This document shows, piece by piece, positions 17,176-25,729 of a stretch of 33,836 bases of DNA. Numbering within the stretch: the stretch's first letter is position 1; the number at the start of each line of letters is the position of its first letter. The notes under the pieces are model-generated. The model was not told the DNA's origin. It did not search any database and saw only the letters and a program-made list of their open reading frames with translations. Made by a program: the position numbers and the translations under genes. This DNA comes from Archaeoglobi archaeon (lineage in GTDB: Archaea; Halobacteriota; Archaeoglobi; Archaeoglobales; Archaeoglobaceae), in assembly GCA_029259455.1 (NCBI GenBank), contig JAPDIT010000034.1, forward strand, positions 1-33,836. The letters run 5' to 3'.

Positions 17176-18290
17176 AGATACTTCTTCAGAATCTTCGCTA
17201 TTCCTGTTGAGTACTGAATCGCCCTCTTTTCCCTCCATGCTATCCCCCTTGGCAGGTAATTCTCAGCTATTCTTCTCAGGATGTACTTCCTTATAACCCT
17301 TCCATCCTCCCTCCTCACCTTGTACTCTGGAGGTATCTTCAGGGCCGCATCAATAATATCCCAGCTCAGATAGGGCGTCACCAGCCGCATCCCACTTTTG
17401 TAGGCTAGCTTGCTGTCCCGGACGAGGTTTGAATCTCCTATGGACTTCAGGTCTCTTATGAGAGCATCTTCGAGCTCGTATTTGTCCATCGTCTCGTACC
17501 TCTTGTAGCCGCCAAAAAGCTCGTCAGCACCCTGCCCGAAAACTATCTCCGTAAAGCCGAGGGTTCTTGCGAACTGCATCGTAAGGTAAACGGGAACAGC
17601 AATTGAAAGCTGAAGGAAATCGTCAGTCTCAATTGCTTTTACAACGGTCTGGACTGCGTCCCTTATCTCATCCTCTCCAACCTTCAGTATCTCAATCTCC
17701 TTTCCGAGCATCTTTGCAGCTTCCCTGAGCCATTCCTCCTCGGTTTTGCTTGCAGTCACAGAGACAAGAGGAAGGTCGTAGAGGGCTGCGAGCAAGGATG
17801 AGTCAACCCCTCCAGAGAAAGCTATACACCCAACTCTCGCTTTGTAGCTTTTCAGGGAGCTTATAATTTTCTCTGCCATTTCATCAACATCAGCCTGTCC
17901 AACTTTAAAAACATCCTCGAAGGCGTACTTCTTTCTCTCCAGAATCTCCCCCGTATAATCTATCTTGAGCACCTCTCCCGGCATCACCTCGTAAACCTCT
18001 CCGTCGATGTAGGATTTGAAGGAAGAAATGCTCATGTCGCTGCCGTAGTACAGCGGTTTTCCGCCAATAACATCACGGGAGAGAAATATGTGGGAAGGGC
18101 GGAACGCAACGACTGAGTAAAAAGACCTCAGCTTTAAAGGCATCTCGTCAGCATACTTCAAGTTCGGAACTTCTTCCGAGTCGAAGAAGATATTACCTAC
18201 CTGCCTTGAGGGATACCTTGCACTCGCGTAGATTCTGCTTGCCCTTCTGCCAGCCCCATCATCAAAATCCGCGAAGGCGTAGATGGACAC
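17172..18290 (-). CDS. Asparagine-synthetase-like protein (AsnB PP-loop domain, reduced N-terminal domain)
   Basis: AFSGGVDSSLLAALYDLPLVSVTA PP-loop; FGQGADELFGGYKRY; SRDVIGGKPLYY; N-terminus MSIYAFADFDD lacks Cys2. Confidence 0.85.
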   Translation of the reverse strand: MSIYAFADFDDGAGRRASRIYASARYPSRQVGNIFFDSEEVPNLKYADEMPLKLRSFYSVVAFRPSHIFLSRDVIGGKPLYYGSDMSISSFKSYIDGEVYEVMPGEVLKIDYTGEILERKKYAFEDVFKVGQADVDEMAEKIISSLKSYKARVGCIAFSGGVDSSLLAALYDLPLVSVTASKTEEEWLREAAKMLGKEIEILKVGEDEIRDAVQTVVKAIETDDFLQLSIAVPVYLTMQFARTLGFTEIVFGQGADELFGGYKRYETMDKYELEDALIRDLKSIGDSNLVRDSKLAYKSGMRLVTPYLSWDIIDAALKIPPEYKVRREDGRVIRKYILRRIAENYLPRGIAWREKRAIQYSTGIAKILKKYL

Positions 18291-18331
18291 AGACAGTGTA
18301 GTTGCACTCTGCTTATACTTTTATCCTTAAT

Positions 18332-19063
18332 TTACACCTTCACCTCCATCCACCTAACTATCAGGGTGACATTTTTGTTGGTGAAGTTCATCGAACCGCT
18401 GGCAGACTGCATGGCTTCATCCCAGTAATCCTGAAAGATGGAGTCGTTGACGTAGATGTAGCCCGTGCAGTTTTCGTACTCCCATCTCTCCATACTCATC
18501 GCTATGTCAACGATCGCACTTCCACTTCCAGAAATTCCTCTCTCCTCCTTAAGGCAGTCAATTGTTAGCGTGAGTGAGTCATCGCTGTGGTTCAGCTCTA
18601 TCTGTGGTTCTGACAGAACAATCCTTGTTCCTGCCTGCTCCACCACGATACCCCCTTCCGAGAAGATGAGGGTCCTGTTTGGAATTGCTCTACCAAGCAT
18701 ACTGAGCTTTACTGAGGATATATTGCACTGTAAGTTGAAGTTGACATTCCCCCCATCGCATGCTGCATTAACCTCAACAGTTCCGCTGCTCTCAGCCTTA
18801 AGCGATGTGGCAGCAACAAAGCCGAAGGGTGTTTGCTCCCCGAGCCGCAACCTCAATCTGCCGGAATTGGGGTAGAATTCGGCAATCTTGAGGAAGCTGT
18901 CCTCAGCTTCCGCATATCTCTGCATTTCAGAGCTTTTAACGTAGCATGGTATGAAGTTTGAAATGGCCAGTGGCAATGCCACCGCCAGCACTGCAAGAAC
19001 GATGGTCATGGCCACAACCGATGAGACGGCATCAGACGAAGATCTTGCAAACAATCTGATCAT
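18332..19063 (-). CDS. Pilin-like membrane-anchored protein (minor pilin candidate)
   Basis: N-terminal SSSDAVSSVVAMTIVLAVLAVALPLAISNFIP hydrophobic segment plus beta-rich C-terminal part; overlaps preceding pilin gene. Confidence 0.65.
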   Translation of the reverse strand: MIRLFARSSSDAVSSVVAMTIVLAVLAVALPLAISNFIPCYVKSSEMQRYAEAEDSFLKIAEFYPNSGRLRLRLGEQTPFGFVAATSLKAESSGTVEVNAACDGGNVNFNLQCNISSVKLSMLGRAIPNRTLIFSEGGIVVEQAGTRIVLSEPQIELNHSDDSLTLTIDCLKEERGISGSGSAIVDIAMSMERWEYENCTGYIYVNDSIFQDYWDEAMQSASGSMNFTNKNVTLIVRWMEVKV

Positions 19064-19436
19064 GGTAGATCACTGAAATTCTGCTGACAGATGAGTTTAT
19101 CTGCAGCCTCTCTCCAAACTCCCACAAATCATCACCATTTCCGAAAAGCCTCCCCGAAGTTTCGCAGTCAAGCGTTGTGTCATCAAACCTGCACACCTCA
19201 TCGTCCAGCATCAGCTTTACCTCGGCAAGATTTAAGGGCTCTCCACCAACGTGGGTTATATTCACACTCCCGTTCTCACTCACCGCAAGCATATCAACGT
19301 ATGCGGTGTCCTGCACATTCGGAATCAAGCTCGCTATGTTTGACGACAGTACTCCGGCCAGCACAACAACGATCACGAGCAGAAGCATCTCACCAATGAT
19401 CTCCGATGCTGCCTTGGAGTCCGCTTTAAAGTCCAC
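19032..19436 (-). CDS. Archaeal type IV pilin-like protein
   Basis: KAASEIIGEMLLLVIVVVLAGVLSSNIASLIP pilin-type N-terminus; GTG 19436 just before the upstream stop, preceded by GGGGTGGGTGG (track start 19463). Confidence 0.75.
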   Translation of the reverse strand: MDFKADSKAASEIIGEMLLLVIVVVLAGVLSSNIASLIPNVQDTAYVDMLAVSENGSVNITHVGGEPLNLAEVKLMLDDEVCRFDDTTLDCETSGRLFGNGDDLWEFGERLQINSSVSRISVIYHDQIVCKIFV

Positions 19437-21147
19437 GCCACCCACCCCCAATGACAGCCTCAAAGAGGATGATCGTTGACATCATGAAAATGCAGACGTG
19501 CTTCAGCCCGCTCAGCACATGCCCTCTCTCAAGCTGCCCGGCAAGTATGCCGGAAAAAACTGCCAGCATGATGGATATCCTGTACATCATCTCCGAAGAG
19601 CTGTGCAGGTTTAGCGGGACGCTGAACTTTGAGAAGGTGGCGAGGAAAGATGAGTGGAGAGAGTATCCGACGTAGAGGAAGGTGAAGAAGGAGACGTAAA
19701 TTACAACAAGGTAGGCAAATCCCGTGACAAACCTGTCACTCTTCAGCTTCAGCCCGTGTTCGAAGTCCTCTATGGAGATCAGCAGCACGTCTCTAAGCTC
19801 CTCCGTCACCTGGCTCGCCTCGATTATCAGCGAGATCACCCTCCTTATGCTGGAAACGCCAACTCGGTTTATGAACTCGATCAGGGCCTCAATTACTGTG
19901 GCGCCCCACTCTATGTCCGCATCGAGTATCTTCAGCTCCCTCTTCAGAACTCCGATCTTGGAATCCTTTATAACGTCGATAACGCTCTGGAGGGTCATTC
20001 CCACATCCTTCAGACTGAGCATCTGTCTCAGCAGATCGGGGATCTCCTTCTCAACCCTTCTCACATACCAGGCACGGTATTCGAAGGCGAAAAGCAGTGG
20101 AATGCAGAAGGCTGTAATTGTCAGGGCCATGATGGTTTCGGGGAAGACAAGCCGAAGCTTTCTGACCATCAGCAGCGTGAGAACAGAAGCGATGGCGCTG
20201 AAGTAAAGGGAGTTGTAGTAGTTCTGCTTTACTGCGGAGAATGGAGCTACAAGGAGATCGGACAGCCTCCTTTCCTCCTTTATCTCCCTGATCTCGGTGT
20301 TTCTCAGCAGGAGATCGGGAGAGTAGTGAAATCTTCTCCTCTCGATCCTCGTAAGGCTCAGATCCTCCTTTATGTTCATGAGGTCTATGACGTAGATCAG
20401 AGACACTGCCCCAACCGGAAGGAAGACGTACATGGTGTAGTACAGCTCAGGGCCGGCAGGCTTTCCGACCATGCTCATGGACGAGATCATGATGATCAGA
20501 AATATCGGGAGGGCAACAAAGACGACAACAAAAACTTCCGCAAGAATTTCGAGGGTCTTCAGGTGTATCTCCATCCTGTTGTTCGCCCTCTCCCTGAACT
20601 GCATGGACTTTGAGGAGAAGAACTCCCGCAGACTTCCGCCCGTCTCGAATGTGATCACGAGCCCCTCTAACAGCTCCTTGAGGTTCTCCGATGGAGTCTC
20701 CAGTGCGAGTCTGCTCATCGCCTCAACCACGCTCATTCCGAGCAGCTCGACATCTCTCACAATGAAGCTGAGCTCCTCCGACACCTCCCCGTAAAGCTCC
20801 TTCTCCATTACAACCTTCTTTACTATCTCGTAGAGTGGCATGGACTCGCTCATCGACTGCATGTATGTTAAAGCGTGGGGTAGCTTGAGGTCGATCTGCG
20901 TTTTTCTGCCCCTCATCTTGCTGAAAGGATACATCAGCGAGAAAACGTAGCCGAGGGCGAAGAAGGAAGGGATAAGGATTAAAGGTTGGAGAGGTGTGAA
21001 GAAATGCAGGATGTAGCCGGCAGCCGCAAAGGCTGCAGAGCAGAGCAAAACGTAGTTTGAGTACTCTTCTGGAGAGTATCTGAGCATGGCCCCCCTCAGA
21101 ACCTTCCTCATCTCTTCCCTGCTTATCGGAAGGATGTACAGCCTCAT
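19426..21147 (-). CDS. Type II/IV secretion or pilus platform membrane protein (TadC/FlaJ-like, duplicated T2SSF)
   Basis: Repeated T2SSF-like segments (LPHALTYMQSMSESMPLYEIVKKVVMEKELYGEVSEEL; IPDLLRQMLSLKDVGMTLQSVIDVIKDSKIGVL) with multiple TM helices; ATG overlaps the ATPase stop. Confidence 0.88.
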   Translation of the reverse strand: MRLYILPISREEMRKVLRGAMLRYSPEEYSNYVLLCSAAFAAAGYILHFFTPLQPLILIPSFFALGYVFSLMYPFSKMRGRKTQIDLKLPHALTYMQSMSESMPLYEIVKKVVMEKELYGEVSEELSFIVRDVELLGMSVVEAMSRLALETPSENLKELLEGLVITFETGGSLREFFSSKSMQFRERANNRMEIHLKTLEILAEVFVVVFVALPIFLIIMISSMSMVGKPAGPELYYTMYVFLPVGAVSLIYVIDLMNIKEDLSLTRIERRRFHYSPDLLLRNTEIREIKEERRLSDLLVAPFSAVKQNYYNSLYFSAIASVLTLLMVRKLRLVFPETIMALTITAFCIPLLFAFEYRAWYVRRVEKEIPDLLRQMLSLKDVGMTLQSVIDVIKDSKIGVLKRELKILDADIEWGATVIEALIEFINRVGVSSIRRVISLIIEASQVTEELRDVLLISIEDFEHGLKLKSDRFVTGFAYLVVIYVSFFTFLYVGYSLHSSFLATFSKFSVPLNLHSSSEMMYRISIMLAVFSGILAGQLERGHVLSGLKHVCIFMMSTIILFEAVIGGGWRGL

Positions 21148-22664
21148 CTTCGCAGCCTTCTGTAGAACTCCCTTCTGTACCCGTCTATTTCCTTCAGAAG
21201 CTCGTGCATGCCCACAGGTCTTCTGCTGACGAGGTTTTTCAGAAACTCGGCCCTGTTCAGCATCTCCTCCTCCATCTCCTCTCCGCTCAATCCATACTTC
21301 AGCCCTACCCTATCAAGGACGCTGGACTCACCCCTGTACTCAAGCCTGTCCTCCTCAGCTTTCCGCTCGAACACAGCCCTGTAGTCCAGCTCTCCCCTCC
21401 TCGTCACCCAGATCTCGTGCAGCTCTGAAAGCCTTCTAACAGCCCTCCCCTTCACGTACTCCACGTTCAGCACCGCAACCAGATCGAGGGGAACGAACAT
21501 TGCAATGGGGACGTTTATCGGATCGTGGGTCAGCCTGTTTATTGCCGACTCCAAGTCGCCAGCATGGAAGGTGGAGTAAACCGCATGTCCGGTGTTCATC
21601 GCCTGAAACAGCGTTGCAGCTTCCCTTCCCCTTATCTCTCCCACGATTATGTACTCCGGCCTCTGCCTCAACGCAGCCTTCAGCAAATCGAACATCTCCA
21701 CCTTGCCCCTTCCGTGCACCTCCCTTGTAACCATGGGCAACCAGTTCTGGTGGGGTAGCTGAATCTCCCTTGTATCCTCAAGGGAGACGATCTTGGAGTG
21801 GGCTGGTATGAAGAAGGAAACAGCGTTCATCATCGTCGTCTTTCCGCATGCGGTGCCTCCGATTATTATCATGTTCCTGCCGTTCTCAACAGCAATCCAG
21901 AGAAAGGCCATCGCCTCAGCGCTGACAGTGTTCCATGCGATGAGGTCGAGGGGTGTTATTGGCTCAGCGCTGAACATCCTGATCGTGAAGGATGATCCCC
22001 TCGTGCTCACAACGTTCCTGTAGGTTATCTGCACTCTTGCACCCGCTGGAAGTGTTGCATCAACCAGCGGCCTTTCCAGAGACACCTGCGAGTTTGCCTT
22101 CTGGGAGAGCTTCAGAACGAAGCGGTCAAGCTCCTCCTGGGAGTAGGTTATGTTCGTCGGAATGCTGCCGTAGGCCTTGTGATAGACGAAGACCGGAAGG
22201 TTGTAGCCGTTGCAGGAGATGTCCTCGATGAAGGGATCTCTGAGCAGGGGATCGATCCTCTCGTAGCCAATGAAGCTGTTTCTCAGGTGGTACCAGATTT
22301 TCCCGGCTGATGTGGCATCAAGCCCTGCCCCGATGTCCTCAAGAACCTCAACGAACTTCTCAAAGAGGAAAGCCTCTTTGTTCTCAAGAGCCAGATCTTC
22401 GAGAAACAGCCTGTCCCTCAGGGTGGCATGTATTTTCTGGATGAGGATGAACTCCTCTCCCGTCAGCTTGGGCTGCAGCACGTTGTAAACGGTATCTTCG
22501 CTTATCGCAGCCATCGCAAATGGTTTTTCGAGCCAGTACCACTCCAAAGCATTGTCAAAATCGAACTCGAAAAACTGGGTGTAGTCTGCCTCCATTATTT
22601 CATCGTAAAGCTCGTGCCCGGACTTCTCTCTTCTTTTTCTCGTTTTAAAGATTCTTTTTATCAT
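21144..22664 (-). CDS. Type II/IV secretion or pilus assembly ATPase (FlaI/TadA/VirB11-like)
   Basis: IIIGGTACGKTTMMNAVSFFIPAHSKIVSLEDTREIQLPHQNWLPMVTR...LRQRPEYIIVGEIRGREAATLFQAMNTGHAVYSTFHAG. Confidence 0.93.
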   Translation of the reverse strand: MIKRIFKTRKRREKSGHELYDEIMEADYTQFFEFDFDNALEWYWLEKPFAMAAISEDTVYNVLQPKLTGEEFILIQKIHATLRDRLFLEDLALENKEAFLFEKFVEVLEDIGAGLDATSAGKIWYHLRNSFIGYERIDPLLRDPFIEDISCNGYNLPVFVYHKAYGSIPTNITYSQEELDRFVLKLSQKANSQVSLERPLVDATLPAGARVQITYRNVVSTRGSSFTIRMFSAEPITPLDLIAWNTVSAEAMAFLWIAVENGRNMIIIGGTACGKTTMMNAVSFFIPAHSKIVSLEDTREIQLPHQNWLPMVTREVHGRGKVEMFDLLKAALRQRPEYIIVGEIRGREAATLFQAMNTGHAVYSTFHAGDLESAINRLTHDPINVPIAMFVPLDLVAVLNVEYVKGRAVRRLSELHEIWVTRRGELDYRAVFERKAEEDRLEYRGESSVLDRVGLKYGLSGEEMEEEMLNRAEFLKNLVSRRPVGMHELLKEIDGYRREFYRRLRR

Positions 22665-22962
22665 CTCTTCCCGTCATCCCTCCGCCTATCACCTGTCTCT
22701 CCGCCCTCCTGAGCTCGATAACCCTCCTCCACACCTCCAAGCTCTGCATGACCACCGCATTCTCACCAAAATCGCTGATATTTTCAACAAGCTTCTTGAA
22801 CCTTTCAAAGTTCATTTCGTAAATTCTCGCAAAGTTTCTGTCAATCTCATCCAGCTCCTCGGGCTTCAAACCCTCAAGGGGTTCGTAAAACTCGCAACCG
22901 CCCTCCTTAAAGCATTCCCACTCCAGACATCTGACAAAGTGCCTGCAGTTCTGGCAGGACAT
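22645..22962 (-). CDS. Small uncharacterised Cys-rich protein in the pilus operon
   Basis: MSCQNCRHFVRCLEWECFKEGGCEFYEPLEGL...; start 22962 preceded by GGGTGGTGG SD and the upstream pilin stop at 22973; overlaps ATPase start. Confidence 0.7.
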   Translation of the reverse strand: MSCQNCRHFVRCLEWECFKEGGCEFYEPLEGLKPEELDEIDRNFARIYEMNFERFKKLVENISDFGENAVVMQSLEVWRRVIELRRAERQVIGGGMTGRDDKKNL

Positions 22963-22972
22963 GCCACCACCC

Positions 22973-23440
22973 TCAATCAACCACGGTCACGGCCTTGGCA
23001 ATGGGCTTGTTTCCACCTCTCTCATACATCTCAACAACGACCTTGACGCCCCTTTCAGGACTCCATGTTGTGTTTGCCCAGTCGACCTTCACGGCCTCTC
23101 CGGTTTCAAGAATGTCATCGCCGTTTCCGATCTCGCTGTAGGCATCCGGAATACCATCTTTATCGGTGTCATTCAGACTGACGGACGTGGTGTTGAGGGT
23201 TTCGGGATCGTATATCGTGATCTTGAAGGCGGAGAGGGATATTGGATCTCCACCCTCATGGCGGACAACAAAAAAGTCGGTGTTTGCCTTTGCCGATATG
23301 ACAATCTGCCAGGGCCTGTCTTCGGTTGTCACGAGTGAGCCGCTGTAGGATGAGACGACAGCGGCAAGTATTACCGTTATCACAAGCATCAGCATTACCC
23401 CGATCACCGGTGAGACGGCTCTGGTGTTCAAGTTCTTCAC
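22973..23440 (-). CDS. Archaeal type IV pilin
   Basis: NTRAVSPVIGVMLMLVITVILAAVVSSYSGSL pilin signal; start may be TTG 23431 (downstream of GGTGA) rather than GTG 23440. Confidence 0.85.
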   Translation of the reverse strand: MKNLNTRAVSPVIGVMLMLVITVILAAVVSSYSGSLVTTEDRPWQIVISAKANTDFFVVRHEGGDPISLSAFKITIYDPETLNTTSVSLNDTDKDGIPDAYSEIGNGDDILETGEAVKVDWANTTWSPERGVKVVVEMYERGGNKPIAKAVTVVD

Positions 23441-23479
23441 CTGAGTTCGGTTAGTTGTATGATAAATAAAAAATTTTGA

Positions 23480-23959
23480 TTAAGGTCTGACGACAGTTGT
23501 GGTTTTGGCGATTGGCTTGTCACCGCCCTTCTCGTAGATCTCGACTGTTACCTTCTCACCGGGGTTGGGTGCCATGAGACCCCACGCACTGGTGGCAAAA
23601 GCGTCGTTCCAGTTTATCTTGAACGATTCGCCTGTCTCAATGACCCCGTTGCCATTGCCAATTTCGGTAACCTTGCTCATATCTACTTTGTAGCTCATGT
23701 CCGCGTACGTTCCTTCGGGAATGAACGTTCTGACCTCGATCGATCCGAGGTATATGGGATCACCGCTCTCGTGGTGGACTATTATTGAGTCTCCAGACTT
23801 GGCTTCGGCGGAGATCGAAAGCTGAGGTGCCTTGCTCTCATCGCTCGGCAGGCTTCCGGCAAAGCTGCTCACCACAGCAGCGAGTATCACTGTCGCCACG
23901 AGCATCAGCATTACACCAATTACGGGTGAAACACCCCTCTCATCTCTGCTAAACCTCAT
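23480..23959 (-). CDS. Archaeal type IV pilin
   Basis: RDERGVSPVIGVMLMLVATVILAAVVSSFAGSL; GAGGAGGTGATG SD upstream of ATG. Confidence 0.88.
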   Translation of the reverse strand: MRFSRDERGVSPVIGVMLMLVATVILAAVVSSFAGSLPSDESKAPQLSISAEAKSGDSIIVHHESGDPIYLGSIEVRTFIPEGTYADMSYKVDMSKVTEIGNGNGVIETGESFKINWNDAFATSAWGLMAPNPGEKVTVEIYEKGGDKPIAKTTTVVRP

Positions 23960-23972
23960 TTACATCACCTCC

Positions 23973-24974
23973 TCACTGCACGACAACATCCTTGCTGAAG
24001 ATCTTTGCATTCGTTGTCAGGTCGATCAGCTCCACCGTTACAACGTCTCCGGGCTTGAGATACGTTGCGTTGGCGATTATCGGCGTCCTCTGGTTCTGCC
24101 ACAACCCAGTTCCCGTATACAAGTTGATCTGTGCCTTTATGACGTCACCCTTCTGAATCACGTAGTTTCCGAACCAGAGTTCCGTTTCCTTGCCGCTTGC
24201 GTCAGCAGGGAAGTCTCCCGGAACGACCAGATACGGCACGTGATACAGCGTCGTTGCACTGTTGCCGTCATCATATTCGGTGTTGACATCCGCATACTTC
24301 GTGCATCTGGCTGTCAGACTGAGATCGACACGCGTTTCATTACCATCTGTAGTACTTACTGGTATTGAAGACAACGTCCAGTTAGCACCAGTGTCTCCGC
24401 TATCAATGGTGTAGTTCACGGTAACATCATAGGTATCATCAGCCGTGACTGTGGTGTTCCACCAGAAGCTTGTGGCGGGATTTGTTTCCGTATGACTAGC
24501 TACAACGCCACTTTCGTTAGTAAGCCAGAGCCTGACCTCCGTAATGTTGCATGTTCCGACATCGCTCAGATCTACTAAAACGTTTATGGCATCATCAGTC
24601 CCACCTGTGACGTTCTCGTATCTACCAGTCCACTTGTCGTAGTAGATAACCGCATTATCGCTCAGCGGGACAGCCGTTGTCTCCTGAATTTCCCACTTGC
24701 CGGTGCTTTCGTTGTACCACTTCGTAACGAGCTTAACACTGTCCGTATCAACGGGGTCACCGCCCAAGTGCTTCATGACGAACTCTGGAGTCCCCATTGA
24801 ACCCATACTCCTGATCTCAACAGCGAAGCTCGCCTGCGGTGCCTTCTTCTGAGTTCCTGCCATCCCCCCAGCAAAACTGCTCACTACCGCAGCCAGCACC
24901 ACCGTCACCACCAGCATCAGCATCACGCCGACGACTGGTGAGACGGCCCTCCCATCTTCCAGCCATCCCTTCAT
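23973..24974 (-). CDS. Large archaeal type IV pilin with extended C-terminal domain
   Basis: EDGRAVSPVVGVMLMLVVTVVLAAVVSSFAGGM; GGAGGAGGTGG SD before ATG 24974; TATA-like ggttaaatatcaaa lies inside the longer track ORF (25037). Confidence 0.85.
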   Translation of the reverse strand: MKGWLEDGRAVSPVVGVMLMLVVTVVLAAVVSSFAGGMAGTQKKAPQASFAVEIRSMGSMGTPEFVMKHLGGDPVDTDSVKLVTKWYNESTGKWEIQETTAVPLSDNAVIYYDKWTGRYENVTGGTDDAINVLVDLSDVGTCNITEVRLWLTNESGVVASHTETNPATSFWWNTTVTADDTYDVTVNYTIDSGDTGANWTLSSIPVSTTDGNETRVDLSLTARCTKYADVNTEYDDGNSATTLYHVPYLVVPGDFPADASGKETELWFGNYVIQKGDVIKAQINLYTGTGLWQNQRTPIIANATYLKPGDVVTVELIDLTTNAKIFSKDVVVQ

Positions 24975-25095
24975 CTTCCACCTCCTCCACAAATTCTGAT
25001 ATAAAGTCAAGTGTATTTGATATTTAACCTTTTCCATTTTTTCTTACTTGAAGTAAAGTTAATTTGACATGAATTGAAATGACAGTGATTCTTTG

Positions 25096-25218
25096 AGAAA
25101 GATTGTGGAGGTTTATGAGGGTGCAAAGCTGGAGGGGGTCTCAGAATATCTGAGCCCCTCGAATCTCCAAACAAAGTTGGAGCCGATAAGTACGCTAAGT
25201 AGGTATCGCAGATAAACC
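25096..25218 (+). pseudogene. Possible DUF104 (AF2212-like) antitoxin remnant
   Basis: TTG-initiated translation LRKIVEVYEGAKLEGVSEYLSPSNLQTKLEPISTLSRYRR*; first part resembles DUF104 antitoxins, remainder does not; not in ORF track. Confidence 0.3.
25132..25182. repeat. Two adjacent hairpin-forming inverted repeats
   Basis: 25132-25160: GAGGGG(gt)CTCAGA-ATA-TCTGAGCCCCTC (12 bp stem, 2-nt bulge); 25165-25182: CTCCAA...TTGGAG. Confidence 0.55.
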
Positions 25219-25273
25219 ATACCGAACTGTCTGACCGGGTAACCTTTTTATCTTTAGGGGAGAAATTAGTTTG

Positions 25274-25480
25274 ATGAACGAGGCCATCGAACTTCTCAGA
25301 GAGATTAAGCTCAAGCTTGAGGAGATGGATAGAAGGCTGAGGAGAATCGAAGAAGAACTTTTTGACGAGCTTGGTGAGGAGGAGCTGAAAGAGCTTGAAG
25401 AGGATCTTAAAGCCTACAAAGAGGGAAAACTGGAGCTGATTGATCTTGAAGAAGTCGAAAAAAGACTTGTTCAAAGTTAA
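25274..25480 (+). CDS. Antitoxin-like small protein, partner of RelE-type toxin
   Basis: MNEAIELLREIKLKLEEMDRRLRRIEEELFDELGEEELKELEEDLKAYKEGKLELIDLEEVEKRLVQS; immediately upstream of and overlapping RelE-like ORF. ATG at 25274 or the earlier start at 25271. Confidence 0.7.
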   Translation: MNEAIELLREIKLKLEEMDRRLRRIEEELFDELGEEELKELEEDLKAYKEGKLELIDLEEVEKRLVQS

Positions 25481-25721
25481 ACTCACTAGAAAAGCTGAGA
25501 AATTCCTCGAACGTTTGTCGGAAAAGGATAGAAAGCGAATACTGAATGCCCTACGCAAATTGGATGACCCCATCACAGCCGGTGCGGAGAAGGTTGAAGG
25601 GACGGAGTTCCACAAAATCAGGGTTGGCAAAATTAGGATCGTGTTCTACATCGACTGGGACAATAAAATCGTAGCCGTTTTTAGAATCGACAAACGAGAA
25701 AGAATTTACGACCGTCTATAA
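25440..25721 (+). CDS. RelE/ParE-superfamily toxin
   Basis: VKLTRKAEKFLERLSEKDRKRILNALRKLDDPITAGAEKVEGTEFHKIRVGKIRIVFYIDWDNKIVAVFRIDKRERIYDRL; start is a TTG, exact start uncertain. Confidence 0.85.
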   Translation: MILKKSKKDLFKVKLTRKAEKFLERLSEKDRKRILNALRKLDDPITAGAEKVEGTEFHKIRVGKIRIVFYIDWDNKIVAVFRIDKRERIYDRL

Positions 25722-25729
25722 CTCTCTCA

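Noticed and set aside
19654-20613. 319-aa + strand ORF opposite the platform-protein gene
   Set aside because: Low-complexity charged translation with no recognisable domain; antisense shadow of a well-supported TadC/FlaJ-like gene.
23832-24368. 178-aa + strand ORF opposite the pilin genes
   Set aside because: Antisense to two pilin genes with clear signal sequences and SD motifs.
25007-25630. 207-aa - strand ORF across the TA region
   Set aside because: Antisense to the RelBE pair, Phe/Ser/Leu-rich, no domain; spans the hairpins and relic.
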